Positions 8,339 to 17,706 of a stretch of DNA of 64,000 bases are shown here, piece by piece; positions within the stretch are counted from its first letter, which is position 1, and each line of letters starts with the position of its first letter. The stretch lies in NCBI GenBank assembly GCA_002150995.1, contig MDHJ01000001.1, forward strand, positions 1,612,001 through 1,676,000, given 5' to 3'. The DNA is from Clavibacter michiganensis (GTDB lineage: Bacteria > Actinomycetota > Actinomycetes > Actinomycetales > Microbacteriaceae). The position numbers were made by a program, and so were the translations under genes. A model generated the notes under the pieces. It worked only from the letters and a program-made list of their open reading frames with translations, did not search any database and had not been told where the DNA came from.

Positions 8339-9854
8339 ATGCAGCAGCCCCTCGCGCGGGCCGCGCGGCCGGTGGTCGGGCGGCGGCTGGCCGCCTGGCA
8401 CGATCCCCGCGACGTGTTCCTCCACCTGCACGCCGACGAGGCGGCGGGCGACGTGGCGTGGCTCGACGACTCCGCGGGGGAGGGGTGGAGCTACCTGTCC
8501 GGATCCGCGGGGACGGTGACGGAGTGGCCCGACGGCGTGTTCCCCGGGCTGGCGGCGATGCTCCCCGCGGCCGTCGACCCGGGCACGCCGTCCGCCGCCC
8601 CGGACCTCCCGGCCGGCCTCGCGTTCCGGCTCGGCGTCCTCGGCTGGATCCCCCACGACGCCTGGCCCGAGACCGTCCCCCTCCACCACGCCCCGCCCCC
8701 CGCCCGGACGCCGATCGACGCGCCAGGTCCCGTCCCGGCCGCCGTGCTGCGCGTGGAGCGCCTCCTTGCGTTCGACCACGCGACACAGGAGGTCTGGGCC
8801 GTGGCGCGCGAGGGGGACGCGTGGACCGGCGCCGTCGAGGCGGAGCTCGCGCGGGTCGCGGCCTCCGCGGTGCCGCGGCCGGTCGACCCCGTCGCGGGCG
8901 CGCTCGCCCAGGGCGACGCGGGCGACGCGGGTGACGCAGGCGACCACGACGACCTCGACGCGCCCCCCGCCTGGCGGCACGACGACGCGGCCTACCTGCG
9001 CCTCATCCGCTCCTGCCAGGCCTCCATCCGCCGCGGCGACGCCTACCAGCTGTGCCTCACGAACAGCGCGACGCTCCCGGCACCGTCGACCCGGTAAGCG
9101 TCCACCTGGCCCTCCGCTCCCTCAGCCCCTCCCACCACGGCGCGTTCCTCCGCATCGGCGGCACCGCGCTCGTCAGCGCCTCACCGGAGCGCTTCGTCGA
9201 GGTCGACGACGGCGGCACCCTGCGCACCCTGCCGATCAAGGGCACGCGCCCCGCCACGCCGACCCGGTCGCCGACGAACGCGCACGGGGCGATCTCCTCG
9301 CGAGCGAGAAGGAGCGTGCGGAGAACGTCATGATCGTCGACCTCATGCGCAACGACCTCAGCCGCGTCTGCGTCCTGGGCTCCGTGCGCGTCACGAGCCT
9401 GTTCGCCGTCGAGGCGTACGCGCAGGTGCACCAGCTCGTGAGCCGCGTCGAGGGTGAGCTCGCGCCCGGCACCACCGCGGTCGACGCCGTGCGGGCCCTG
9501 TTCCCCGCCGGATCCATGACGGGCGCCCCCAAGTCCGCCGCCGTGGGCATCCTGGCCGCCCTCGAGGGCGGGTGGCGCGGCGTCTACGCGGGCGCGTTCG
9601 GCTGGTTCGGCGAGGACGGGCGGGCGGACCTCGCCATGGTGATCCGCTCGGTCGTGGTGACGGACGGCCGCGCCACGGTCGGCGCGGGCGGCGGCATCAC
9701 CGCGCTCTCGGTCCCGGAGGAGGAGCTGGAGGAGGTGCGCGTCAAGGCGGCGCCGCTCCTCGCGGCCGCGCGCGCCGGCCGGATGCACCAGCAGGGCACC
9801 GCGCCCGGGCGGGCGACCGCCGCGGGTTCCGGAGCGGCCCGACACGTTCACTAG
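8339..9854 (+). CDS. pabB: aminodeoxychorismate synthase component I (two frame breaks)
   Basis: PabB belongs to the chorismate-utilising enzymes and makes aminodeoxychorismate from chorismate and ammonia. Recognisable motifs in the C-terminal catalytic domain are SASPERFVEV, LPIKGTRPR, ENVMIVDLMRNDLSRVC and FPAGSMTGAPKSAA. The frame is lost near 9078 (CTCCCGG, one C short) and again near 9252 (GCCCCGCC, one C short); restoring one C at each site gives a single continuous protein of about 505 aa. The N-terminal half holds a GDAGDAGDAGD low-complexity stretch. ATG 8339 has GGGAGGCGG just upstream. PabA (glutaminase) is not in the window. Confidence 0.82.
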
Positions 9855-9905
9855 TCTTGTCGAGGCCTTGACGGCCGCGACCCCCGCACCGAATCGAGAG
9901 CGCCC

Positions 9906-12463
9906 TTGGCACACGAGAACCCCGACACCCCCGGCGACACCTACGACTTCCGCGCCATCGAGGCCGAGTGGTCCGAGGTGTGGGAGCGCGAGCAGCCGTT
10001 CCGCACGCCGGACGCGAGCGACAGCCGCCCCCGCAAGTACATCCTCGACATGTTCCCGTACCCCTCGGGCGACCTGCACATGGGCCATGCGGAGGCGTTC
10101 GCGTTCGGCGACGCCGTCGCCCGGTACTGGCGCCAGCAGGGGTTCAACGTCCTGCACCCCATCGGCTGGGACTCGTTCGGCCTGCCGGCCGAGAACGCCG
10201 CCATCAAGCGCGGGGTCGACCCGCGCGAGTGGACGTACGCGAACATCGACCAGCAGAAACGCTCCATGAAGCGCTACGGCCTCTCCTTCGACTGGGAGCG
10301 CGAGCTGCACACGAGCGATCCCGAGTACTACACGTGGAACCAGTGGCTGTTCCTCAAGATGCATGAGAAGGGCCTGGCCTACCGGAAGGACAGCTGGGTC
10401 AACTGGGACCCGGTGGACCAGACGGTCCTCGCCAACGAGCAGGTCCTCGCGGACGGCACGTCCGACCGCTCGGGCGCCGTCGTCGTCAAGAAGAAGCTCA
10501 CGCAGTGGTACCTGCGCATCACCGACTACGCCGACCGCCTCATCGACGACCTCAACCAGCTCGAGGGCACGTGGCCCTCGAAGGTGCTCAACATGCAGCG
10601 CAACTGGATCGGCCGCTCCGTGGGCGCGGAGGTCGACTTCGTCATCGAGGGCCGGGACGAGCCCGTCACGGTGTTCACCACCCGGCCGGACACCCTGCAC
10701 GGCGCGACCTTCATGGTCGTCGCGCCCGACAGCGACCTCGCGGCGGAGCTGGTCGAGGGCGCGTCGGAGGAGGTGCGGGAGTCCTTCCGCGGCTACCTCG
10801 AGCGCACGCAGCGCCTCAACGAGATCGAGCGCTCCACGACCGACCGGCCGAAGACCGGCATCCCGCTCGGACGCACGGCGGTCAACCCCGTCAACGGCGA
10901 GCGGATCCCGGTGTGGGCTGCCGACTACGTGCTCGCCGACTACGGCACGGGCGCCGTCATGGCCGTCCCCGCGCACGACCAGCGCGACCTCGACTTCGCG
11001 CGCGCCTTCGACCTGCCGGTGCGCGTCGTGGTCGACACCACGCAGCCCGTCACGGGCGCCATCCGCATCATTTCCGAGGACGGCGAGCTGCCGGACCTCG
11101 AGGAGGTGCTCCCGGGCCGCACGGGCGTGGCGCTGCCCGGTGAGGGCCGTCTCATCAACTCCGGACCGCTCGACGGCCTCAGCAAGCAGCCGGCCATCAA
11201 GCGCGTCATCGAGCAGCTGGAGGCGGAGGGGCGCGGCCGCGCCGCGAAGAACTACCGCCTGCGCGACTGGCTCATCTCCCGCCAGCGGTTCTGGGGCACG
11301 CCCATCCCCATCGTCTACGACGAGCAGGGCAACGAGATCCGCGTCCCGGAGGACCAGCTGCCGGTGCGTCTCCCCGACACCGAGGGCCTCGACCTCACGC
11401 CGAAGGGCAAGTCGCCGCTGGCCGCGGCCACCGGATGGGCGAACGTGCCGAGCCCGGTCGACGGCAGCCCGGCGGTGCGCGATCCCGACACCATGGACAC
11501 GTTCATGGACAGCTCCTGGTACTGGCTGCGCTTCCTCTCCCCGAACGACGCCACGAAGGCGTTCGACCCGGCCGACGCCGACCGCTGGGCACCGGTCGAC
11601 CAGTACGTCGGCGGTGTGGAGCACGCGATCCTGCACCTGCTGTACTCGCGCTTCATCACGAAGGTGCTGTTCGACCTCGGCTACGTCACGTTCACCGAGC
11701 CGTTCAGCGCCCTGCTCAACCAGGGCATGGTCCTGTCCGGGGGCAGCAAGATGTCGAAGAGCAAGGGCGGCGTCGACCTCGGCTCCGAGATCGACCGCCA
11801 CGGCGTCGACGCCATCCGCCTCACCATGGCCTTCGCCGGCCCGCCGAGGACGACATCGACTGGGAGGACGTCTCCCCGTCGGGCTCGGCCAAGTTCCTGG
11901 CCCGCGCCTGGCGGCTCACGGGCGACATCACGAGCGCGCCCGAGGTCGAGTGGAAGACGGGCGACGAGGCGCTCCGCCGCGTCACGCACCGCTTCCTCGC
12001 GGAGGCGCCGGGCATGCTCGAGGCCTTCAAGTTCAACGTGGTCATCGCCCGCACCATGGAGCTCGTGAACGCCATCCGCAAGACCATCGACCAGGGCCCG
12101 GGCGGCGGCGACGCCGCGGTGCGCGAGGCCACCGAGGTCGTCGCCGTCGCGCTCAGCCTGTTCGCTCCGTACACGGCGGAGGACATGTGGAAGCGCCTCG
12201 GCTACGAGGCGTCGGTGGCGTTCGCCGGCTGGCGGAAGGCCGACCGCAACCTCCTCGTCGTGAACACCGTCGTCGCCGTCGTGCAGGTCGACGGCAAGGT
12301 GCGCGACAAGCTCGAGGTCGACGCCCGCATCGGCTCCGACGAGCTGGAGGCCCTCGCCCGCGAGACCGCGGGCGTCAAGCGGTCGACCGCCGGCCGCACG
12401 ATCGACAAGGTCATCGTCCGCGCGCCGAAGATCGTGAGCATCACCACCACGCCCGCCGGCTGA
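9906..12463 (+). CDS. leuS: leucyl-tRNA synthetase (one frame break)
   Basis: LeuRS charges tRNA-Leu. The class I signatures are clear: [13 protein letters not shown] (HIGH-type) near residue 49 and SKMSKSKGG (KMSKS) near residue 617, with the CP1 editing domain between ([25 protein letters not shown]). The frame is lost near 11845, where CCCGCCGAGG should be CCCGCCCGAGG to continue [18 protein letters not shown], followed by the anticodon-binding and C-terminal domains. The gene is essential, so the break is almost certainly a sequence error. The start is TTG 9906 (MAHENPDT); no other start fits the family N terminus. A hairpin follows at 12492-12527. Confidence 0.93.
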
Positions 12464-12491
12464 CGGGGTCCGCTCCCGGCGCGGTGAGAGC

Positions 12492-12527
12492 GGGCGAGGG
12501 CGGTCCGGACACGGGCCGCCCTCGCCC
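12492..12527 (+). terminator. hairpin terminator after leuS
   Basis: GGGCGAGGGCGGTCC (12492-12506) pairs with GGGCCGCCCTCGCCC (12513-12527), 14 of 15 positions pairing if one G-U type match is allowed, around a 6-nt loop. There is no U-tract, which is usual for GC-rich actinobacteria. Confidence 0.6.
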
Positions 12528-12599
12528 CATCCCAGGCGCGACCCGCCGCGGCGGTCCCCAGAGCCGTGTCGGGCGCGCGGTGCGCCGCGTCGCGCCCCC

Positions 12600-12605
12600 T
12601 ACCGT
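12600..12605 (+). promoter_or_regulatory. -10 box, leaderless start of comEA
   Basis: TACCGT ends 6 nt before the ATG at 12612, so the mRNA probably begins at the start codon. Confidence 0.5.
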
Positions 12606-12611
12606 GCCGCC

Positions 12612-13754
12612 ATGCGCCCATCCCGTCCTCCCCGCCCCGGACCCGGATCCCGACCCGACGACGGGGAGTCACACGCCGGCGACGAGGCACGCGCAGACGG
12701 GGAGGCACGCGCCGGCGGCGTGGCTGCGTGGGAGGCCTGGGGCGGGGAGACCGCCGGGTGGCCCGCATCCGCCGGGGAGTCCGAGGCGCGGGAGGAGCCC
12801 CGCGGAAGGCCCACGGGCTGGAACGCCCCCGACCGCGAGGGCGCCGAGGACGGCGACGAGGACGGAGACGGCGGCGACGGGGGCCGCAGCGACGCCATGC
12901 CCGGCCGTCGTGGCGCGCTGGTCGACGCGGCAGCGTCTGCCGGGCACGCAGGCGCACCCGTGCCGTCGACCTGGACGCGCATCCGGCTCCGCGTGGGCGT
13001 GGGCGCCGCGGTGGCCCTGGTCGGCGCGGCGCTCGTCGCGGCAGTCCTCGTCACCGTCGTGCAGTCCGCGGCCGAGGGTCCGGCATCGGGGTCGACGACC
13101 CGTGCGGACGCGCAGGCATCCGAGGTACGGGAGGGCGACCGCGCCGCGGGTGGCCCGGCGGCATCGGCGGGGGATCCGGATGCCGTCGGTGAGCCGCCGG
13201 GATCCGCGGGGGGTGCCGCCGCACCGGCTCACGACGCGGCAGACGCGGTCGACGGCGAGAGCGACGACGGGATCGGCGCTGCCGGGAGCGCGGGGAGCCC
13301 CCGGCCGCCCATGTTCGTCCACGTGGTCGGTGCCGTCGCCTCGCCCGGCCTGTTCCCGCTGGCGCCCGGGAGCCGCGTTGTCGATGCCCTCGCGGCCGCG
13401 CACGGCTTCGCCGACGGCGCCGACACGGCGGGCGTCAACCTGGCGCGCGTGCTCTCCGACGGCGAGCAGCTGGTGGTCCCGCGGCAGGGCGAGACCCCGG
13501 CCCCGGCCCCGGCCCCGGCCGCGGGACCTTCCGGCGCCGGGGGCGGCACCGCGACCGCCTCGGCACCGGTCGACCTCAACACCGCGACCGCCGAGCAGCT
13601 CGAGACGCTCCCGCGCGTCGGGCCGTCCCTCGCGGCGCGCATCATCGCGTGGCGGTCCGCGCACGGCCGCTTCGGCCGCGTCGCCGACCTCGGCCGCGTC
13701 CCGGGCATCGGCGACCGCACCCTGGCGTCGCTGACGCCGCTGGTCCGGGTGTGA
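12612..13754 (+). CDS. comEA: ComEA-like helix-hairpin-helix DNA-binding protein
   Basis: A 380-aa membrane-anchored protein: a long, disordered, charged N terminus (1-115), one transmembrane helix (about 125-155), a low-complexity Ala/Gly spacer, an SLBB-type domain (about 235-300, FVHVVGAVASPGLFPLAPGS) and a C-terminal helix-hairpin-helix pair (VDLNTATAEQLETLPRVGPS). ComEA binds incoming DNA at the cell surface during natural transformation and delivers it to ComEC, whose gene overlaps this one by 4 nt. A (Pro-Ala) run encoded near 13497-13520 is a slippage-prone repeat. Competence has not generally been shown in Microbacteriaceae, so the role is by homology. Confidence 0.88.
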   Translation: MRPSRPPRPGPGSRPDDGESHAGDEARADGEARAGGVAAWEAWGGETAGWPASAGESEAREEPRGRPTGWNAPDREGAEDGDEDGDGGDGGRSDAMPGRRGALVDAAASAGHAGAPVPSTWTRIRLRVGVGAAVALVGAALVAAVLVTVVQSAAEGPASGSTTRADAQASEVREGDRAAGGPAASAGDPDAVGEPPGSAGGAAAPAHDAADAVDGESDDGIGAAGSAGSPRPPMFVHVVGAVASPGLFPLAPGSRVVDALAAAHGFADGADTAGVNLARVLSDGEQLVVPRQGETPAPAPAPAAGPSGAGGGTATASAPVDLNTATAEQLETLPRVGPSLAARIIAWRSAHGRFGRVADLGRVPGIGDRTLASLTPLVRV

Positions 13755-15436
13755 CGCCGGACGCGCGGCGCGCCTCCGGCACCCGGCGACCGTCCCGCGG
13801 CGCTGCTCCCCAGATCGACCTGCGCCTCGCCGTCCCCGCCGCGGTCGGCTGGGTCGCGACGGCCGCCGCCATCGGGGTCCGCGGTGCATCGTGTCCGTCC
13901 GCCGTGGCCGCGGCGGCGGCGGCCCTGACGACGGGGGCATCCGCGCTCGCGCTCAGCCGGTTACCGTGCATCCGCCGCCGCCGCAGCCGCATCCGCCTCG
14001 ACACCGGCACCCGCACCGGCGGCGATCGCCGCGTGATCCGCGTCCTCTGCGCCGTCGCGGTGTCCGCCTCGGTCGCGGCGCTGCTCCTCGGAGCCGCGGC
14101 AGCCCGGGAGCCGTCCCGCCATCCCGGCGCGCTCGAGGACGCGGTGACCACGGACGGCATGGTCGTCGCCGACGTCGTCCTCGACGAGCCACCGGCCGCC
14201 ATGGCGGGCGGGGCTCGGCGACCGGGTGCCGGCACCGGTCGGCTGCGCCTCGTCGGACGCCTGACGACCCTGCACGTCGGCCGTGAGAGGGGCGGGGCGG
14301 TGCACGACGGCACGGTCGCCCTGCCGGTCCCGGTCCCCGTCGTGGTGTTCGCGACGGGCGGGACGCATCCGGGGCTCGCCCGCCTGGGCGTGGGCACCGC
14401 CGTGCGGATCAGCGCGTCGGTACGTCCCGCGGCTCCCGCCGACCGCGCCGCCTACCTCCTCCTCGCACGGGGAGCGCCGGAGACGGTCTCGCCACCGACC
14501 GGTGCCCTCGGACCCGCCGACGCCCTGCGGGCGGGCCTCTCCCGCGCCGCGGCCGACCTCCCCGGTCCCGGCGCGCGGCTGCTGCCGGGGCTCGCCATCG
14601 GGGACGTGTCCGCGGTCACGCCGGAGCTGTCGCAGACCATGAAGGACAGCTCGCTGACGCACCTGACGGCGGTGTCCGGCGCGAACTGCGCCGTCGTCGT
14701 CGGCCTCGTCCTGGCCCTGGCCGCCGCAGCGGGGCTCCGCCGTCCGCTCCGTGCGGTGGCCGCGTCAGCCGCCCTCGCGGCCTTCGTGGTCCTCGTCACC
14801 CCGCAGCCCAGCGTGCTCCGGGCTGCCGTGATGGCCGCGGTGCTCATCGCCTCCACGGCGTCCGGCCGGCCGGCGCGCGGCCTGCCGGTCCTGGCCCTCG
14901 CGGTGGTCGTCCTCGTCACGGCCGATCCGTGGCTCGCCCGCGACGTCGGCTTCGCGCTCAGCGTCCTCGCGACCGCCGGGCTCCTGGTGCTCGCCCCGCC
15001 GATCGCCGCGCGCCTGGGGCGTCGCATGCCCCAGCGCGTCGCGGGGGCCCTCGCCATCCCGATCGCCGCGCAGATCGCCTGCCAGCCGGTGCTGCTCGTG
15101 CTGCAGCCCGGCCTGCCCGTCCACGGCGTGGTGGCGAACCTCCTCGCGGAGCCGGCGGCCGCTCCCGCGACGGTCGGCGGGCTCGCCGCCTGCGTGCTCC
15201 TCCCGGTCTGGCCCGCCGCGGGCGGCCTCCTGCTGCGGCTCGCCTGGCTGCCCGCGTCGTGGATCGCCGCGGTCGCGGCGGTGATGTCCCGGCTGCCCGG
15301 CGGCCGGATCCCGTGGCCGACGGGGCCGGAGGGCGTCGTCGCCCTGGTCGTCGCGACCGCCCTGGCGATCGCGGTCGCGGCGCTCGGGTCGGCCGGCGCC
15401 GACCGGAGGCCGGGCGATGTCCCACCCGGCGGCTAA
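13751..15436 (+). CDS. comEC: ComEC/Rec2-type DNA uptake channel, lacking the C-terminal nuclease-like domain
   Basis: This 561-aa polytopic membrane protein starts at GTG 13751, overlapping the comEA stop. It has the ComEC competence domain with LTHLTAVSGANCAVVVGL near residue 305 followed by about eight helices. It ends soon after the last helices (LGSAGADRRPGD) and has no metallo-beta-lactamase domain, which full-length ComEC proteins (about 750 aa) carry at the C terminus. The next gene, holA, begins 133 nt downstream and no remnant of that domain lies between. The protein may be a natural short form; uptake through the membrane would still be its likely role. Confidence 0.85.
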   Translation: MTPDARRASGTRRPSRGAAPQIDLRLAVPAAVGWVATAAAIGVRGASCPSAVAAAAAALTTGASALALSRLPCIRRRRSRIRLDTGTRTGGDRRVIRVLCAVAVSASVAALLLGAAAAREPSRHPGALEDAVTTDGMVVADVVLDEPPAAMAGGARRPGAGTGRLRLVGRLTTLHVGRERGGAVHDGTVALPVPVPVVVFATGGTHPGLARLGVGTAVRISASVRPAAPADRAAYLLLARGAPETVSPPTGALGPADALRAGLSRAAADLPGPGARLLPGLAIGDVSAVTPELSQTMKDSSLTHLTAVSGANCAVVVGLVLALAAAAGLRRPLRAVAASAALAAFVVLVTPQPSVLRAAVMAAVLIASTASGRPARGLPVLALAVVVLVTADPWLARDVGFALSVLATAGLLVLAPPIAARLGRRMPQRVAGALAIPIAAQIACQPVLLVLQPGLPVHGVVANLLAEPAAAPATVGGLAACVLLPVWPAAGGLLLRLAWLPASWIAAVAAVMSRLPGGRIPWPTGPEGVVALVVATALAIAVAALGSAGADRRPGDVPPGG

Positions 15437-15569
15437 CCTGGACGCGCCCGAACGCGGCGGCCCCGCAACGTGGGGGCGGCCTCGCAGTGCGTGTCGGCGC
15501 ACGCAGCACGTCGCGCCGGCAGCGCATCGCGCGCGCAGGACGACCCCACCCCGACCCGGACGGAGCCGC

Positions 15570-16598
15570 ATGGCCACCAGGACCTCCCGCAGCACGGCGA
15601 CCAAGCCGTCCGCGGCCATCCCGCAGCTCTCCTGGGACGCCGTCCGGCCGGCGCCGATCGTCCTCGTGTCCGGCACCGAGGCGCTCCTCGCCGACCGGGC
15701 CATCCGTCGGCTGCGCGACATCCTCACCGCGGAGGACCCGAGCATCGAGGTCTCCGACATCGAGGCCGACTCCTACGCACCCGGCGAGCTCATCACCCTC
15801 GCGAGCCCGTCGCTGTTCGCGGAGCCGCGCATGATCCGGGTGGTCAACGTGGAGAAGTGCTCCGACCAGTTCCTGCTCGACGCGGTCGCGTACCTGGAGT
15901 CCCCGGCCGACGACACGTACGTCGTCCTCCGCCACGCCGGGGGAGTGCGCGGCAAGAAGCTGCTCGACGCCGTCCGGGCGGGTACCGGCGGCGGCATCGA
16001 GATCGTGTGCGCGGAGCTGAAGAAGGACAGCGAGAAGCACGACTTCGCGGTCGCCGAGTTCCGCGCCGCCAAGCGCTCCATCACGCCGGGCGCGGTGCGG
16101 CAGCTGGTGGCGGCCTTCCAGGACGACGTGAGCGAGCTCGCCTCGGCGTGCCAGCAGCTCATCTCCGACACCGCGCACGAGATCACCGAGGTGACGGTCG
16201 ACCAGTACTACGGCGGCCGGGTGGAGATCAACGCGTTCGCCGTGGCGGACTCCGCCATCGCCGGCCGCAGCGGCGAGGCCCTGGTGCTGCTGCGCCACGC
16301 GCTCGCCTCGGGTGCCGACCCGGTGCCGCTCATCGCGGCCTTCGCGATGAAGATCCGCACGATGGCGAAGGTCTCCGGGGTCTCCGGGGCCTCGGGCCAG
16401 CTGGCGTCGAAGCTCGGCATGGCACCGTGGCAGGTCGACCGGGCCCGGCGCGACCTCCAGCTCTGGGACGACGCGGGACTCGGGCGGGCCATCGAGGCCC
16501 TCGCCGAGGCGGACGCGCAGGTCAAGGGCGGCGGCCGGGACGCCGTCTACTCGCTGGAGCGCATGGTCCGCACGGTGGCGTCGCGCGGCCGCGACTGA
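15570..16598 (+). CDS. holA: DNA polymerase III subunit delta
   Basis: HolA, 342 aa, is the delta subunit of the clamp loader that opens the beta sliding clamp. Features typical of the family are the N-terminal IVLVSGTEALLADRAIRRL, an AAA+-like fold without a Walker A lysine, and the C-terminal collar with AVADSAIAGRSGEALVLLRH and LERMVRTVAS. ATG 15570 precedes MATRTSRS and has a GGAG upstream; a TAACCT promoter-like box at 15434-15439 would give a leader of about 120 nt. comEA-comEC-holA-rpsT is a common actinobacterial order; a shared terminator separates holA from convergent rpsT. Confidence 0.92.
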   Translation: MATRTSRSTATKPSAAIPQLSWDAVRPAPIVLVSGTEALLADRAIRRLRDILTAEDPSIEVSDIEADSYAPGELITLASPSLFAEPRMIRVVNVEKCSDQFLLDAVAYLESPADDTYVVLRHAGGVRGKKLLDAVRAGTGGGIEIVCAELKKDSEKHDFAVAEFRAAKRSITPGAVRQLVAAFQDDVSELASACQQLISDTAHEITEVTVDQYYGGRVEINAFAVADSAIAGRSGEALVLLRHALASGADPVPLIAAFAMKIRTMAKVSGVSGASGQLASKLGMAPWQVDRARRDLQLWDDAGLGRAIEALAEADAQVKGGGRDAVYSLERMVRTVASRGRD

Positions 16599-16636
16599 CC
16601 CGCCGCTCGATCCCGCGGGGAGACGACGGGAGCACG

Positions 16637-16671
16637 ACGAAGGGCCCCGCGCGATGCGCGGGGCCCTTCGT
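16637..16671. terminator. bidirectional terminator between holA and rpsT
   Basis: ACGAAGGGCCCCGCGC (16637-16652) and GCGCGGGGCCCTTCGT (16656-16671) form a perfect 16-bp stem with a 3-nt loop. The stem starts and ends in A/T, so it can serve both converging genes. Confidence 0.85.
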
Positions 16672-16686
16672 GTCGTCCAGGGGAGG

Positions 16687-16950
16687 TCAGCCGATCTTGG
16701 CGACCTGCTTGGCGATCGCGCCCTTGCGGTTCGCGGCCTGGTTCTTGTGGATGACGCCCTTGCTGGCGGCCTTGTCGAGCTTCTTGCCCGCGAGGCTGAC
16801 GGCCTTGACGGCCGCGTCCTTGTCGCCGGCGGTGATGGCCGTCTTGACGGAGCGGATGGCCGTCTTCAGCTCGCTCTTGACGGCCTTGTTGCGCTCCTGG
16901 GCCTTCTTGTTGGTGCCGATGCGCTTGATCTGCGACTTGATGTTTGCCAC
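16687..16950 (-). CDS. rpsT: 30S ribosomal protein S20
   Basis: bS20, 87 aa, binds 16S rRNA during small-subunit assembly. The sequence begins [18 protein letters not shown] and is rich in Lys and Ala as expected; length is normal. The start is GTG at 16950 with GGAAG about 9 nt upstream. Its 5' region contains a small inverted repeat, GTGATC-N6-GATCAC (17026-17043), which could form a leader hairpin; autoregulation of S20 is known in E. coli, but a link here is only a guess. Confidence 0.95.
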   Translation of the reverse strand: MANIKSQIKRIGTNKKAQERNKAVKSELKTAIRSVKTAITAGDKDAAVKAVSLAGKKLDKAASKGVIHKNQAANRKGAIAKQVAKIG

Positions 16951-17085
16951 GTGTTATGTCTTCCGTTCGAGTTTTCGTCGTGTGAGTTGCCGCTCAGCGA
17001 GAGAGGGCGCCTGCGGCGATACCGCGTGATCGGGGAGGATCACACGCAAGCCAACAGGCGACGATACCAGGTCGCGGCCGGGAAT

Positions 17086-17604
17086 TCAGGCCGCGGTGTC
17101 CCGCGCGTCGCGGACCGGGGGCGGCGTCCGGTCGCCGGGCCGCACGATGCGGGTCTCCGGCTCGTCGTCGAGGGCGTCGCGGATCCGCTGCCGGTAGTCG
17201 GCGGGCATGTCCGGGAGGGCGTCCACCGGCCACCACGCGACCTCGGAGGACTCGTCGTCGTTGACGCGCGCCTCGCCGGAGGCGTAGCGGCAGCGGAAGG
17301 TGAGGTCGAGGTAGCTGGCGCGGTCCCCGTTCGGGTAGGTGACCTCGCCCGTGGTCCGGACCGACACCAGCCGCTCGACCACCACGTCCACGCCGGTCTC
17401 CTCCTCCGCCTCGCGCCACGCGCCGACGGCGGGCTCCTCGCCGGGCTCCAGGATCCCCGAGACGGGCGCCCACGCGCCGGTGTCGCCGCGACGGACGAGG
17501 AGGACGCGCGGCCCGTCGAGGATCACCGCGGTGACGCCCGACAGCCAGAGGGGCGCCGTGCCGATCCGCTCGCGGAGGGAGACGATGAAGTCGGGGATGC
17601 CCAT
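17086..17604 (-). CDS. Nudix hydrolase
   Basis: This 172-aa protein has a complete Nudix box, GILEPGEEPAVGAWREAEEETGV with the REAEEE core (split here as G-x5-E-x7-REAxEExGV; about residues 49-71), which binds metal and cleaves a nucleoside diphosphate linked to X. The substrate cannot be read from sequence; the C-terminal tail is Pro/Arg/Asp-rich. ATG 17604 has TAGGCT 6 nt upstream on the minus strand (17611-17616), a leaderless arrangement. It is divergent from the aminotransferase gene with a gap of about 100 bp that holds both promoters. Confidence 0.88.
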   Translation of the reverse strand: MGIPDFIVSLRERIGTAPLWLSGVTAVILDGPRVLLVRRGDTGAWAPVSGILEPGEEPAVGAWREAEEETGVDVVVERLVSVRTTGEVTYPNGDRASYLDLTFRCRYASGEARVNDDESSEVAWWPVDALPDMPADYRQRIRDALDDEPETRIVRPGDRTPPPVRDARDTAA

Positions 17605-17610
17605 GCGGCG

Positions 17611-17616
17611 AGCCTA
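17611..17616 (-). promoter_or_regulatory. -10 box, leaderless start of the Nudix gene
   Basis: On the minus strand TAGGCT ends 6 nt before the ATG at 17604. Confidence 0.55.
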
Positions 17617-17694
17617 CCGACGCGCCGCGGCGGGTCCGACGGGGGAGGCCGCACGGGGAGGCCGGACGGCATCCCGGTCCGCCGCCGTCGGGCC

Positions 17695-17700
17695 TACCCT
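17695..17700 (+). promoter_or_regulatory. -10 box, leaderless start of the aminotransferase
   Basis: TACCCT ends 6 nt before the GTG at 17707. Confidence 0.55.
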
Positions 17701-17706
17701 CGACCC

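Noticed and set aside
9057-11801. A 914-aa open frame antisense to pabB and leuS
   Set aside because: Low-complexity shadow of leuS; no motif and no start with a ribosome-binding site.
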